Assembly (NCBI RefSeq): GCF_000021325.1
Contig: NC_011365.1
Coordinates: forward strand, 868,001-932,000
Source of the DNA: Gluconacetobacter diazotrophicus PA1 5
Lineage (GTDB): Bacteria; Pseudomonadota; Alphaproteobacteria; Acetobacterales; Acetobacteraceae
Direction: 5' to 3'
DNA: 64,000 nt
In this document: positions 9,704-19,556 of the stretch, one piece after another
How positions within the stretch are numbered: position 1 is the stretch's first letter
Layout of the letters: each line of letters starts with the position of its first letter
Position numbers and translations under genes: made by a program
Notes under the pieces: model-generated
Databases searched by the model: none
Told to the model about the DNA's origin: nothing
Seen by the model: only the letters and a program-made list of their open reading frames with translations

Positions 9704-10511
9704 ATTGCGACGGGCTGTCATAGCCCACCACGAAGCCGATGCCGGCGGCGTCCTGCCCGTCGGCCAGCAACATGCGCCGTGCCTCCTGCAGGCGGATGCG
9801 CGTGCGGTATTGCAGGGGGCTCATCATCGTCACCGCCTTGAAATGACGGTGGAAGGACGAAGCACTCATGCCCGTTTGGGCCGCCAGGTCACCGATACTG
9901 AACGGCTCGGCGTAATGATCGCGTATCCAGGCGACCGCCCGGCGGACATGGGACAGATAGCTGTCGGCGCGGGCAACCTGTCGCAGTATCCCGCCCTGGT
10001 CGCCCTGCAGCAGCCGGTAGAGGATCTCCTGCTCGAACAGGGGCGCCAGCACCGGGATGTCCTCCGGCCGGTCCAGCAACCCGACCAGCCGCGCCACGGG
10101 GTCGAGCAGCGTGTCGGTCACCGTGCTGACGGCCAGGCCCGCCGCCGGCCTGGTTTCGGCCAGCACGGCGGGCACGTCCAGCAGCAGGGCGGCAATCCGC
10201 GACGGGTCCAGCGCCAGGCTCAGCGCCAGATAGGGATAATCGGGCGTCGCCTGCGTGACGCCGCCCGTCACCGGCAGGTCCACCGTGGCGATCAGGTAGT
10301 TCCGCGCGTCATAGGCGAAGATCCGATCGCCCAACACCACCTGCTTGCTGCCCTGCACGATCAGGCAAAGCGTGGGCTGGTACACGCAACTGACCGGCAG
10401 CGTCGGCGCGTCGGCGCGCATCAGCGACAGGCCGGGCACCACGGTTTCGACGCGACCCGCCTTGCAATGCCTGTCAATATGGTGGCGCAATGCCTCGATC
10501 GATTGCCGCAT
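9600..10511 (-). CDS. AraC family transcriptional regulator (YqhC-like)
   Basis: A 303-residue regulator with an AraC-type N-terminal effector domain (CVYQPTLCLIVQGSKQVVLGD, the cupin-like core) and a C-terminal double helix-turn-helix (FSIGDLAAQTGMSASSFHRHF, then DAAGIGFVVGYDSPSQFSREYRRMFG). This N-terminal type is found in YqhC, which activates an aldehyde/alcohol dehydrogenase. The gene is divergent from a zinc alcohol dehydrogenase over 176 bp, the same logic as yqhC-yqhD, so local activation by aldehydes is a reasonable inference. The start at 10511 has a strong GGAGGGAACGG site; a longer frame upstream has none. The 3' end overlaps the exporter gene by 104 bp on the opposite strand. Confidence 0.88.
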   Translation of the reverse strand: MRQSIEALRHHIDRHCKAGRVETVVPGLSLMRADAPTLPVSCVYQPTLCLIVQGSKQVVLGDRIFAYDARNYLIATVDLPVTGGVTQATPDYPYLALSLALDPSRIAALLLDVPAVLAETRPAAGLAVSTVTDTLLDPVARLVGLLDRPEDIPVLAPLFEQEILYRLLQGDQGGILRQVARADSYLSHVRRAVAWIRDHYAEPFSIGDLAAQTGMSASSFHRHFKAVTMMSPLQYRTRIRLQEARRMLLADGQDAAGIGFVVGYDSPSQFSREYRRMFGVPPARDAARLRRTDGEARGLAYPP

Positions 10512-10687
10512 GCCGTTCCCTCCGCCCACCGATGTGGCCGCTGGACCGGCATCTGGCAAGCCATGGGGCCGGATCTTCGGCAGGATCGTGCAAGAACCAG
10601 ACAGCATTCCGCATTCAGCCGGCGGGAGCGGCATGGCATGTTCGCCAAGGATATCCTGCCCCGACATTTTCAGAAGGATCACACATC

Positions 10688-11743
10688 ATGTTCGCATGCA
10701 CAGGATATGCGGCCACCGCCGCCGACGCGCGGCTGGCCCCGTTCGCCTTCGAACGTCGCGATACCGGGCCGGAGGACGTGCGGATCGACATCCATTATTG
10801 CGGCGTCTGCCATTCCGACCTGCACCAGGCCCGCAACGAATGGCACAACACGATCTACCCCTGCGTTCCCGGGCATGAAATCGTCGGCCGGGTGGCCGAG
10901 GTCGGCACCGGTGTCACAAAATTCCGCGCGGGGGACCTGGTGGGCGTGGGCTGCCTGGTCGATTCCTGCCGCGAATGCCAAAGCTGCCGCGACGGGTACG
11001 AGCAATATTGCGAAAACGGCTTCGTCGGCACCTATAACGGCCAGGACCGGCACGGGCGCGGCATCACCTTCGGCGGCTATTCCCGTGCCATCGTGGTCGA
11101 CCAGGCCTTCGTCCTGAACGTGCCCGAAACCCTGGACCTGGCGGCCGTGGCGCCCCTGCTGTGCGCCGGAATCACGACCTGGTCCCCGCTGCGCCACTGG
11201 AAGGTCGGGCCCGGGCAGCGCGTGGGCATCGTGGGACTGGGCGGCCTGGGCCATATGGGCGTGAAGTTCGCCCGTGCCTTCGGGGCCGAGGTCGTGCTGT
11301 TCACCACGTCGGCCAGCAAGATCGAGGACGGGCTGCGCCTGGGCGCGCATGAGGTCGTGCTGTCGCGCGACCCCGATGCCATGGCGCGCGAGGCCGGGCG
11401 CTTCGATTTCATCCTGGATGCCGTCGCGGCCGACCACGACATCAACGCCTACCTGAACCTGCTGAAGCGCGACGGCACGCTGGTCCAGGTAGGGGCGCCG
11501 GAAAATCCGCTGCCCGTCTCGGTATTCAGCCTGCTGATGAAGCGGCGCAATTTCGCGGGTTCGCTGATCGGCGGCATTCCCGAGACCCAGGAAATGCTCG
11601 ATTTCTGCGGCGAACACGGCATCACCGCCGACATCGAAATGATCCGCATGGATGAAATCGAGACCGCCTATGCGCGCATGCTGCGATCCGACGTGAAATA
11701 TCGCTTCGTGATCGACATGGCGACACTGCCCGCACAGGCCTGA
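10688..11743 (+). CDS. Zinc-dependent NAD(P) alcohol/aldehyde dehydrogenase (YahK-like)
   Basis: A 351-residue medium-chain dehydrogenase. Catalytic zinc ligands are in CGVCHSD and PGHEIVG; the structural zinc cluster is CRECQSCRDGYEQYC; the cofactor fold begins GLGGLGHMGVKFA. This is the YahK/cinnamyl-alcohol-dehydrogenase branch, which usually reduces a broad range of aldehydes with NADPH. In an acetic acid bacterium this suits aldehyde detoxification, though NADPH preference is inferred. AGAAGGAT precedes the ATG at optimal spacing. It is likely controlled by the divergent AraC regulator. Confidence 0.92.
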   Translation: MFACTGYAATAADARLAPFAFERRDTGPEDVRIDIHYCGVCHSDLHQARNEWHNTIYPCVPGHEIVGRVAEVGTGVTKFRAGDLVGVGCLVDSCRECQSCRDGYEQYCENGFVGTYNGQDRHGRGITFGGYSRAIVVDQAFVLNVPETLDLAAVAPLLCAGITTWSPLRHWKVGPGQRVGIVGLGGLGHMGVKFARAFGAEVVLFTTSASKIEDGLRLGAHEVVLSRDPDAMAREAGRFDFILDAVAADHDINAYLNLLKRDGTLVQVGAPENPLPVSVFSLLMKRRNFAGSLIGGIPETQEMLDFCGEHGITADIEMIRMDEIETAYARMLRSDVKYRFVIDMATLPAQA

Positions 11744-11881
11744 TCCTGCCAGGGGCGGCCATGGCGGTCGCCCCTTCGCCGTCCGGGGCCTATTCCTGTT
11801 GTCTGGAAACAATGTGCCGCTATCCTCGTTCGAGAAACACCTGCCTGTTCACGGCGGTGGCGAACGACAGAGCGGTTTCCG

Positions 11882-12718
11882 ATGACACAGCACGCGACAT
11901 GGCCTTCACCCCCCCTGCCCGCGCCGTTCTCGGTCGGGGACCTGACGTTGGCGGAACCGGCGGAGCAGATGAAGGCACGCTACCTGGCGGCCCATCCGTT
12001 TCCCCACCTGATCATCGACAACCTGTTTCCCGCACCCTGGCTGCGCGCGGTCCTGGACGATTACGACACAGGCGCCGTCCGGCACTGGAAATCCTACAAT
12101 ACCGCCCTGCAGAAAAAGAAGGGAACAGAGCCCGATTCCGATCTTCCCCCTGGCATCCAGCGTTATTTCGACTTCATCAATTCCGGCCCCTTCCTGCGCC
12201 TGCTGACGCAACTGACGGGAATCGAGGCCCTGCTGCCGGACCCGACATTATATGGCGGCGGGCTGCATGTCGTTTCGGGCAGCGGTCATTTCGACATGCA
12301 TATCGATTTTCAGAAACATCCAACCACGAATCTGAGCAACCGGCTGGCGGTTCTGACCTACCTGAATGACGGCTGGGACAGCACCTGTGGAGGCAGCCTG
12401 GAGCTGTGGACCATGCGTCCCGCCCGGCGCGCCGTCACGATCATTCCGCATTTCGGGCGCACGGTCCTGATGGAACAATCCGCGATCGCGGCGCACGGCC
12501 ACCCCGAGCAGGTCAGGCCGGGGCTGGAGCGCAAGGCCGTGATTGCCTATTTCTATACGAACGATGCGGCATCGGGCCGGAACACAACGGTTTATATGCC
12601 ACGCCCCGGCCAGTCCGCGAGCGCGCGCCTGCAGACGACGCTGCATAACGTCCTGCCCCCCCAGGGCGTGAGACTGCTGCAGAAGATCCGGCGTGCGGCG
12701 CGCCGGAACAGTGCCTGA
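11882..12718 (+). CDS. 2-oxoglutarate/Fe(II)-dependent oxygenase
   Basis: A 278-residue prolyl-4-hydroxylase-like dioxygenase. The iron-binding H-x-D is MHIDF (His140, Asp142), within the family-typical sequence running into HPTTNLSNRLAVLTYLNDGW and GGSLELW. The distal His is in AAHGHPEQ (205/207), and the 2-oxoglutarate-binding Arg is in ERKAVIAYFY (about 217). All cofactor residues are present, so it should be active. The substrate is unknown; relatives act on proteins or small glycan/peptide substrates. It stands alone between the alcohol dehydrogenase and the convergent xyl operon. Confidence 0.85.
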   Translation: MTQHATWPSPPLPAPFSVGDLTLAEPAEQMKARYLAAHPFPHLIIDNLFPAPWLRAVLDDYDTGAVRHWKSYNTALQKKKGTEPDSDLPPGIQRYFDFINSGPFLRLLTQLTGIEALLPDPTLYGGGLHVVSGSGHFDMHIDFQKHPTTNLSNRLAVLTYLNDGWDSTCGGSLELWTMRPARRAVTIIPHFGRTVLMEQSAIAAHGHPEQVRPGLERKAVIAYFYTNDAASGRNTTVYMPRPGQSASARLQTTLHNVLPPQGVRLLQKIRRAARRNSA

Positions 12719-12739
12719 TTGTGGAAGGCCCACCCGCTC

Positions 12740-13951
12740 TCACTCCTTCGTATTCGTCACGACATCCAGCCAGACCGCCGCCAACAGGATCGTGCCCTTC
12801 ACGATCATCTGCCAGTATGCCTCGACCCCCAGCATCGACATGCCGTTATCGAGCGTCGCCATCATCAGCGCGCCAATCAGCGCCCCGAAGACCGTTCCCG
12901 CGCCGCCCCGCATGGACGTGCCGCCGATAATGCATGCGGCGATCGCGTCGAGTTCCTGGAGCGATCCGGCGGAAGGCGAGCCCGCCGCCAGCCGGGCCGT
13001 CGTACTGATTCCGGCCAGTGCGGCCATCACGCCCATCAGGCTGAAGACCGACAGCTTGACCAGCTTCACGTTCACACCGGACAGGCGTGTGGCTTCCAGG
13101 TTGCCACCGATCGCATAGATGCGGCGGCCGAAGGTCGTCCGCTGCGCCAGGACGGTAAAAATCGCTAGGAAGAACAACATGGCGAGAACCGGCAGCGGCA
13201 CGCCCCGATAGGCATCGAGCGCCGCGAACAACGCGACAATCGCCGCCGCCGACCCCGCCAGCTTGACGATGTCGAGCCACAGGGGCGCCGTCGCGAGATT
13301 GTAGCGCGTCCTGTTGGCCCGGGACTGGAAGGCCGAGGCGGCAAGGATGCCCAGAATGACGATCTCCAGCCCCCGGCCGAACAGCGGGGGCAGGTAATCC
13401 TGCGCCACCGCCACCAGGTGCGGCGATACCGGGGCGATCGTCGCGCCACCGGTAATCCCGAGCAGGATGCCGCGCAGCGCCAGCAACCCGGCCAGGGTGA
13501 CGATGAAGGAGGGTATGCGCAGATACGCAACCCAATATCCGTTGAAGGCCCCGATCGCCGCCCCCGCGACGATGATGATCAGGACATTCAACACCAGCGG
13601 CATATGAAAGGATACATCCAGGATCGCCGCAAGACCGCCGAGCAACCCGAGCATGGAGCCGACCGACAGATCGATTTCCCCGGAAATGATCACGAACACC
13701 ATCCCGCAGGCGAGCATCCCCGTAATGGACATCTGCCGCAGCAGATTCGAGAAATTGCGTGCCGTCAGGAAATCGCCATCGGTGAAGTGGGAAAACACGC
13801 CCCACAGGATCGCGATGGCGATCAGAAGCGCCAGCGTCTTGTATCGCGCAAAGGCGCGCCTGATGTGCGCCGTGTCCAGCAGCTTGACCCGTTGGGCCAT
13901 ACCGGCGGTGAAATGCGGCGGGCTGGACACGGGGGTATTGGGTATGGTCAT
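12740..13951 (-). CDS. xylH: D-xylose-type ABC transporter, permease
   Basis: An inner-membrane permease of the monosaccharide CUT2 ABC class, about 403 residues with around ten hydrophobic helices. Diagnostic stretches are MVFVIISGEIDLSVGSMLG in the middle and RIYAIGGNLEATRLSGVNV in the cytoplasmic coupling loop, both typical of XylH/RbsC. It is the third gene of xylF-xylG-xylH. The ATG at 13951 lies 13 bases after the xylG stop; a TTG at 13963 is possible. Length fits XylH, which is longer than RbsC. Confidence 0.9.
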   Translation of the reverse strand: MTIPNTPVSSPPHFTAGMAQRVKLLDTAHIRRAFARYKTLALLIAIAILWGVFSHFTDGDFLTARNFSNLLRQMSITGMLACGMVFVIISGEIDLSVGSMLGLLGGLAAILDVSFHMPLVLNVLIIIVAGAAIGAFNGYWVAYLRIPSFIVTLAGLLALRGILLGITGGATIAPVSPHLVAVAQDYLPPLFGRGLEIVILGILAASAFQSRANRTRYNLATAPLWLDIVKLAGSAAAIVALFAALDAYRGVPLPVLAMLFFLAIFTVLAQRTTFGRRIYAIGGNLEATRLSGVNVKLVKLSVFSLMGVMAALAGISTTARLAAGSPSAGSLQELDAIAACIIGGTSMRGGAGTVFGALIGALMMATLDNGMSMLGVEAYWQMIVKGTILLAAVWLDVVTNTKE

Positions 13952-13964
13952 GATACGTCTCAAT

Positions 13965-15503
13965 TCACGCGGCTTGCGCGATCGGCGTGATGGCGGCCGT
14001 CAGGATGCGTTCTTGCGTCAATGTTGCGTCGTTGATGAATTCGCCGCGCAACTGCCCTTCCCCGATCACCAGGACGCGGTCGCTGATTCCGAGTATTTCC
14101 GGCAGTTCCGACGACACCATGATGATCGACATGCCTTCCTTCACCAAGGCGAACATGATCTTGTAGATCTCGGCCTTGGCGCCGACATCGACCCCACGCG
14201 TCGGCTCGTCGAGGATCAGGATCCTTGGTTTCGGTTCCAGCATTTTCGAAATGACCGCTTTCTGCTGGTTTCCGCCCGAAAGGTTGGCGATCGGCAGCAG
14301 CGCGCTGGAGGTCTTGATCCGCATGCGCGTAATCGCCTCACCGATCGAGGAAAACTCATGCCCGTCGTCGATCAGGCCATGATGGCTCAGCGATCCGATG
14401 ACGGACAGGGTGATGTTATACCCCACCCCCATCGCCGGAACGATCCCGTGGGCCTTGCGGTCTTCGGGAACCATGCAGATACCCTGACGGACCGCGTCCC
14501 GCGGGTTCCTGATTTTGACCGGCTTGTTGTTGATCAGGAATTCCGCGGAATATGCGCCCTGGTAGGCGCCGAACAGCGCGCTGACCAGTTCCGTCCGCCC
14601 CGCACCGACAAGTCCGGCAATACCCAGTATCTCACCCTGGCGGAGCGAGAACGAGACATTGTCGACACGTTTTCTGGCGGTGTTGTTCGGGTCGAGGCAG
14701 GTCACGTTCCGCGCCTGGAAGATCACGTCGCCGATCGCATGCTCCTCTCGCGGAAACAGGGCGGTCAGTTCCCGCCCCACCATCATGCGGATGATATCGT
14801 TCGTGGTGATTTGGGCCATCGCCGCCTCGCCCACGAAGCGCCCGTCCCGGATCACGACGACCGTATCGGCGATTTCCTCGATTTCATCGAGCTTGTGCGA
14901 AATGTAGACGCAGGCCGTTCCCTTGGACTTCAGTTCCCTGACGATCGTCAGCAGCGTCTGGATTTCGGACCGGGTCAACGAGGATGTCGGCTCGTCCAGG
15001 ATCAGCAGGCGCGCCTTCTTGTCCAGCGCCTTGGCGATCTCGATCAGTTGCTGCTCTCCCCCGCCATAACGCGAGACAGGCAGTGCGACGTTGATGTGAC
15101 CCATATGCAGTTCGGCCAACAGCCGTGCCGCGTCCTCGTACATCTTGTTGAAATTGATCAGGCCAGCCGCCGTGTACGGCTCGCGCCCCAGGAAGATGTT
15201 CTCCGCCACCGACAATTGGGGAATCAGCATCAGTTCCTGATGGATGATGACGATACCGGCATCTTCGGTTTCCCGGATCGATCGGGCCTTCAGCTCGGCG
15301 CCGTCCCACAGGATCTGGCCGCCCCACGTTCCATACGGATACACGGCCGACAGAACCTTCATAAGCGTCGATTTACCCGCGCCGTTCTCGCCGCACAGGC
15401 CGACGCATTCGCCGGCCCGGACACGGATATTGATGCCGTTCAGGGCCGGAACGCCCGAAAACGATTTGGTAATCTCCTTCATTTCAAGAAGGTATTCGGC
15501 CAT
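13965..15503 (-). CDS. xylG: D-xylose-type ABC transporter, duplicated ATPase
   Basis: A 512-residue ATPase with two nucleotide-binding domains, as in sugar CUT2 importers. The first domain has Walker [10 protein letters not shown], signature [16 protein letters not shown] and Walker B LLILDEPT. The second has degenerate Walker [10 protein letters not shown], signature [13 protein letters not shown] and Walker B ILILDEPT followed by [12 protein letters not shown]. This asymmetry is normal for XylG/RbsA. The ATG at 15503 is favoured over an upstream one ten codons earlier because homology begins at [15 protein letters not shown]. It sits between xylF and xylH on one transcript. Confidence 0.93.
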   Translation of the reverse strand: MAEYLLEMKEITKSFSGVPALNGINIRVRAGECVGLCGENGAGKSTLMKVLSAVYPYGTWGGQILWDGAELKARSIRETEDAGIVIIHQELMLIPQLSVAENIFLGREPYTAAGLINFNKMYEDAARLLAELHMGHINVALPVSRYGGGEQQLIEIAKALDKKARLLILDEPTSSLTRSEIQTLLTIVRELKSKGTACVYISHKLDEIEEIADTVVVIRDGRFVGEAAMAQITTNDIIRMMVGRELTALFPREEHAIGDVIFQARNVTCLDPNNTARKRVDNVSFSLRQGEILGIAGLVGAGRTELVSALFGAYQGAYSAEFLINNKPVKIRNPRDAVRQGICMVPEDRKAHGIVPAMGVGYNITLSVIGSLSHHGLIDDGHEFSSIGEAITRMRIKTSSALLPIANLSGGNQQKAVISKMLEPKPRILILDEPTRGVDVGAKAEIYKIMFALVKEGMSIIMVSSELPEILGISDRVLVIGEGQLRGEFINDATLTQERILTAAITPIAQAA

Positions 15504-15588
15504 ATCCCGTGTCCTCGCGTATCGCGTGTCCATTCCAATCGGGATGCGCGGGAAGGAGTATCCGTCTTCCCGCGCACACGGCGAAGGA

Positions 15589-16638
15589 TTACTGTCCTTC
15601 GATCTGTGCCATCGTGAAATACCCGTCCTTCACGACGCGATCGAGATTGGCCTTGGTCAGTGAAATCGGCGTCAGCAGAACGGTATTCACATCCTTCTGC
15701 CCATTGTTCATCTTGGTCGTATAAGTGGGCGTCGTCCCCTTTGCCAGGTCGACCGCCAGGTGCGCTGCGGTGGATGCGATATCCTTCAACGGCTTGTAGA
15801 CCGTCATGGTCTGCGTGCCCTTGTTGATGCGCTGCAACGCCGCAAGGTCGGCATCCTGCCCGGAAATGGCCGTCTTGCCTGCCAGGCCCTGCGCGGCCAG
15901 CGCCTGGATCGCACCCCCCGCGATCGTGTCATTGGACGCGACGATGCCGTCGATCTTGTTGGCGGTGGCGGTCAGGGCGTTTTCGGTGATGGCAAGCGCC
16001 TCGGTCGGGCTCCATTCCTTGACCCACTGGGCGCCCACGATCTTGATCTTGTGGCTGTCCACCAGGGGCTGCAGCACCTTCATCTGGCCTTCGCGCAGCA
16101 ACTTCGCGTTGTTGTCGGTCGGCGCGCCGCCCAGCAGATAATAATTTCCGGTCGGTGCCGCATCCACGACGCCCTGGGCCTGCATTTCACCCACGCGCAC
16201 ATTGTCGAACGAGATATAGGCGTCGATATCCGAATCCAGGATCAGGCGATCATAGGAAATCACCTTGATTCCGGCCTGCTTTGCTTCGGCAATCGTATTG
16301 GCCAGCACCTTGCCGTTGAACGGCACGATGACGATAACATCCATCCCGCGGGATATCAGGTTTTCAATCTGCGCCATCTGGCGGGATTCGCTGGCATTCG
16401 CCGACTGCACGTTGACGGTCGCGCCCAGTTTCGTCGCAGCAGCGACAAAATAGTCGCGGTCATGCGTCCAGCGTTCCACGCGAAGGTCGTCGATGGAAAA
16501 ACCGATTTTCGGATGGGCGGCGCTGGCGATGGCCCCATGGGGCACCATCGCGCACAACGCGCTGGCCATGAGCACGCCAAGGGCTGCCCGACGCGTGACA
16601 GACGCGCGGCATTTGATAATCTTGTTGTTATTGTTCAC
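15589..16638 (-). CDS. xylF: D-xylose-binding periplasmic protein
   Basis: The solute-binding component of the XylFGH importer, about 349 residues. A signal sequence ([25 protein letters not shown]) is followed by the mature start [19 protein letters not shown], the family hallmark of XylF. Later ligand-site regions include [19 protein letters not shown] and [13 protein letters not shown]. Two GTG starts compete (16647 and 16638); the second is better spaced from CGGAG. No xylose isomerase, xylulokinase or regulator is nearby, so sugar specificity rests on sequence resemblance alone. The roughly 200 bp upstream is A+T-richer and must hold the promoter, though I see only weak -35/-10 candidates there. 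Confidence 0.92.
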   Translation of the reverse strand: MNNNNKIIKCRASVTRRAALGVLMASALCAMVPHGAIASAAHPKIGFSIDDLRVERWTHDRDYFVAAATKLGATVNVQSANASESRQMAQIENLISRGMDVIVIVPFNGKVLANTIAEAKQAGIKVISYDRLILDSDIDAYISFDNVRVGEMQAQGVVDAAPTGNYYLLGGAPTDNNAKLLREGQMKVLQPLVDSHKIKIVGAQWVKEWSPTEALAITENALTATANKIDGIVASNDTIAGGAIQALAAQGLAGKTAISGQDADLAALQRINKGTQTMTVYKPLKDIASTAAHLAVDLAKGTTPTYTTKMNNGQKDVNTVLLTPISLTKANLDRVVKDGYFTMAQIEGQ

Positions 16639-16842
16639 CAAACACACTCCGCTCTTGCCGAACAGATTTCGCCATCAGGCGTCGTTCGATCCCTCGCCAG
16701 TCATTTTGCAATGCCTTTTTGGCTTGCTGGCGTTATCTAAACTGACAGCAGATGTGTTGGCGCAATACAAGCGATATAGCGTGCTTACCCTATAACGACT
16801 GCGTCATCTGGCAGGGGGCGGACCCAACGCGGGCGCGCCGTT

Positions 16843-18357
16843 CTAGGCAGCCTGCGCGACCCCGCCCTTGACCCGCCGAAACTTCCCCAGCATGCCGCCG
16901 AACCGTCCGGCAAGCTGGTCGAACACGTCGCGTCGCAGCATGAACAGCAGCACCGGATAGAGGCCGGTGCCCACGGTCCCGATCGCGATGACCCGCGACA
17001 GGTCATGGGCGCGGACGCCTGGCAGGAGCGATGACGCGTACCCCAGCCCCATCGCCACCGCCGAGATCACGAAGGGCATGACGTAGAGCTCCATCACGCG
17101 CCCGACGGGCACGCCGCAGCGCCGAAGGATCAGCAGCGAACAGAGCGGCGGATAGGTGAAATAATAGAACGCCACCGCCATCGCGACGCCAAGCGCACTG
17201 TCCGCCAGGCCGCCCGCGATCGCCAGCCCGAAGAAGAGCGGCGCCGAGATCACGGCGAACATCAGCCCCAGCCGGAATTCGCGCCGCGCGCTGAGCAACG
17301 AGCCGGTAATCCACGACACCGCGTCGAACGGCAGGCCCAGGCTGAGGATCTGTACGAACGGCACCGCCCGCATCCAGCGTTCGCCGAACAGGAAATGCAG
17401 GCCGGGTCCGGCCAGGACGGCCTGCAGGAAGCAGAACGGCACGACGATATAGGCCAGCAGGCGACAGGCCTTCAGCGCGGCCTCGGTCTGGCGGTGCGGG
17501 TCGCTGCGCAACTGCGCGAAGGCCGGCAGCAGGACATTGATGAAATTGCCGGCCAGCATCCGCACCGGCTGCGCCGAGAAGCGGAAGGCGAAGAAATAGA
17601 GTCCGACGACGGAATGCGACGCGATCAGCCCCAGGACGATGTAGTCGCCCTGGTTGACGATTTCGATGATCGTCCGCGTGGCGAACACCGTGCTGCTGCT
17701 GCCCAGGATGTACTGCAACTGGACCTTGCGGATCGCGCGGCCGATGCGCGGCGGGGCCTTCCACCAGAACAGGGCGGCCTTGATGACGGCCAGCACCGGA
17801 ATCGGGATCGCGAAGCTGTAGGCGCCGCATCCCAGCCACGCCAGCAGGATCGTCCCCAGTTGCAGCGCCATGATTTCGAATGTGTTGTAGGCCGCCAGGA
17901 AGCGGAAATCCATGTCGGCGCGGATGCGCACCGAAGGCACGGTGGCCAGGGTCTTGATCGGCGTGGCGATGGCCAGCGCCGCGATCAGCCCCACCAGTTC
18001 CGGCGAATGGTACCAGGACGCGGCGAACGGGGCGGCGACCAGCATCCCGACCATGCCCAGCAGCCCCAGCGACAGGCAGACCCAGAAGGCCGGCGCCGAC
18101 CACAGCGTCATGACCTTCTGCCGTTGCAGCAGCACGTCGTCGACACCGAAGCTGACCAGCGCGTTGGCGATCCCGAACACGGTATAGGCCAGGCCGATGA
18201 CCCCGAAATCGGCCGGGGTCAGCAGCCACGCCAGCGCCAGCTGCGAGACGAAGCCGATTCCCCGCGCCGCCAGGCTCTGCACCATCAGCCACAGGACCCC
18301 GCTGGTGGCCGCCCTGCCCAGCCCGCCCGCGCGCGCGCCCTGTCCTTCTGCCGCCAT
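16843..18357 (-). CDS. Polysaccharide flippase, Wzx/MOP superfamily (GumJ-like role)
   Basis: A 504-residue integral membrane protein with 12-14 hydrophobic helices and the Wzx N-terminal pattern (WLMVQSLAARGIGFVSQLALAWLL, then TPADFGVIGLAYTVFG). It should flip the lipid-linked EPS repeat unit across the inner membrane, the job GumJ performs for xanthan. The start at 18357 has a strong GAGGAGGA site; an upstream ATG at 18399 overlaps the preceding gene and lacks one. It is the last gene of the minus-strand EPS arm, 38 bp after the GT2 gene. Confidence 0.88.
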   Translation of the reverse strand: MAAEGQGARAGGLGRAATSGVLWLMVQSLAARGIGFVSQLALAWLLTPADFGVIGLAYTVFGIANALVSFGVDDVLLQRQKVMTLWSAPAFWVCLSLGLLGMVGMLVAAPFAASWYHSPELVGLIAALAIATPIKTLATVPSVRIRADMDFRFLAAYNTFEIMALQLGTILLAWLGCGAYSFAIPIPVLAVIKAALFWWKAPPRIGRAIRKVQLQYILGSSSTVFATRTIIEIVNQGDYIVLGLIASHSVVGLYFFAFRFSAQPVRMLAGNFINVLLPAFAQLRSDPHRQTEAALKACRLLAYIVVPFCFLQAVLAGPGLHFLFGERWMRAVPFVQILSLGLPFDAVSWITGSLLSARREFRLGLMFAVISAPLFFGLAIAGGLADSALGVAMAVAFYYFTYPPLCSLLILRRCGVPVGRVMELYVMPFVISAVAMGLGYASSLLPGVRAHDLSRVIAIGTVGTGLYPVLLFMLRRDVFDQLAGRFGGMLGKFRRVKGGVAQAA

Positions 18358-18395
18358 GCGGTCCTCCTCTGGGTCTCGTCGTCTTTCCGGTGTCG

Positions 18396-19550
18396 TCACG
18401 CCGGTTGCGCGCGGCCCGCCAGGCGCTTGAAGACGTCGCGCAGGCCCGACGGCAGCACCAGCCGGAACGAAATCCGGCCCAGCAGCACGGGATAGCGCGC
18501 GGGCGACACCAGCTTCAGCGCATCGCCGAAACGGCCATGCGCGGCCAGGCGGGTTGCCGTCGCCATCAGGTGCTCGGCAATCTCGACGCGGTTTTCACGG
18601 TCGATTGCCACGTCCCGGTCGCGCAGCGCGCGGCCGATGAACGCGCAATCCGCGCTATCCAGTTCGTAGGGCCGGTAGAACGCCAGCGCGACCAGCTTCA
18701 TTCCCAGGGCCAGGGCCAGCCAGGACCGTTCGGCCTGGGTCAGGCCGGGGCAGCCGGCGCGAAAGAATTCCTCCAGCGTTTCCGCCGCTTCGCATCGTCG
18801 CAGCTCGGCAGGGCTGAACACCTGGTCCGGCTGGCCCGCGCGACGGCGGCGCGCCGACAGCGCGGCCATCTGCGACCAGAAGGCCATGGACCGGCCATTG
18901 CGGATCGAGGCACTGGACACGCTGCCCGCATGGACGCGATAGGACCCGAAATTCCGGTCGATGTTCGACAGCGTCCCGATATCGTCCAGCCGCCAGTACA
19001 GGTCGCTGTCTTCCGCCACCGCCAGGCTGCGATATCCGCCGGCCAGGTCGAAGGCGGCCCGCCGCATCAGCAGGAAGGGCTGCGGCAGGTAGGGCTCGCG
19101 CGCCGGAATCCAGAACGGGTCGGCCTTGTCGATCCGCGCCAGCCGTACCCGGCCGCCCGTCGGCCGCCCCTGCGCGTCGATATGGCTGCCACTGCCGGAC
19201 ACCGCGACGCAGTCGGGGTGCTCTTCCATATGGCGGATCTGGCGTTCAAGGCGATCGGGGGCCGCCAGGTCGTCGGCATCGTGCCGGGCGATGAACGGGG
19301 CGCGGCACACCGAAAGCCCGTATGTCAGGGCGGCGACGATTCCCCCGTTGGGCTGGGTCAGCACGACGATCCGCCCGTCCTGTGCCGCCATTTCGGCCAG
19401 GATGCGGCCGGTCGCATCCGTCGACCCGTCATCGACGACGACGATGCGGATATTGCGCACCGTCTGGTTGCGCAGGCTGTCGATCGCCTCGCGGATGGTC
19501 GGCTCGGCATTATAGGCCGGGACCAGGATGTCGATCACGGGATCTGCCAT
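18396..19550 (-). CDS. Glycosyltransferase family 2
   Basis: A 384-residue cytoplasmic or membrane-associated inverting glycosyltransferase. The GT-A fold is clear: DILVPAYNAEPTIREAIDSL at the N-terminus, VVVDDGSTD, and ARHDADD as the metal/nucleotide-sugar DxD region. No membrane helix is obvious. Lying in the minus arm of the EPS locus between flippase and endoglucanase, it probably adds a side-chain sugar beyond the GumD/M/H/K core. Sugar and linkage cannot be predicted. Confidence 0.88.
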   Translation of the reverse strand: MADPVIDILVPAYNAEPTIREAIDSLRNQTVRNIRIVVVDDGSTDATGRILAEMAAQDGRIVVLTQPNGGIVAALTYGLSVCRAPFIARHDADDLAAPDRLERQIRHMEEHPDCVAVSGSGSHIDAQGRPTGGRVRLARIDKADPFWIPAREPYLPQPFLLMRRAAFDLAGGYRSLAVAEDSDLYWRLDDIGTLSNIDRNFGSYRVHAGSVSSASIRNGRSMAFWSQMAALSARRRRAGQPDQVFSPAELRRCEAAETLEEFFRAGCPGLTQAERSWLALALGMKLVALAFYRPYELDSADCAFIGRALRDRDVAIDRENRVEIAEHLMATATRLAAHGRFGDALKLVSPARYPVLLGRISFRLVLPSGLRDVFKRLAGRAQPA

Positions 19551-19556
19551 TGCACC

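Noticed and set aside
13653-15617. Plus-strand open frame of about 650 codons opposite xylG/xylH
   Set aside because: The opposite strand encodes complete ABC transporter motifs, so this is a shadow.
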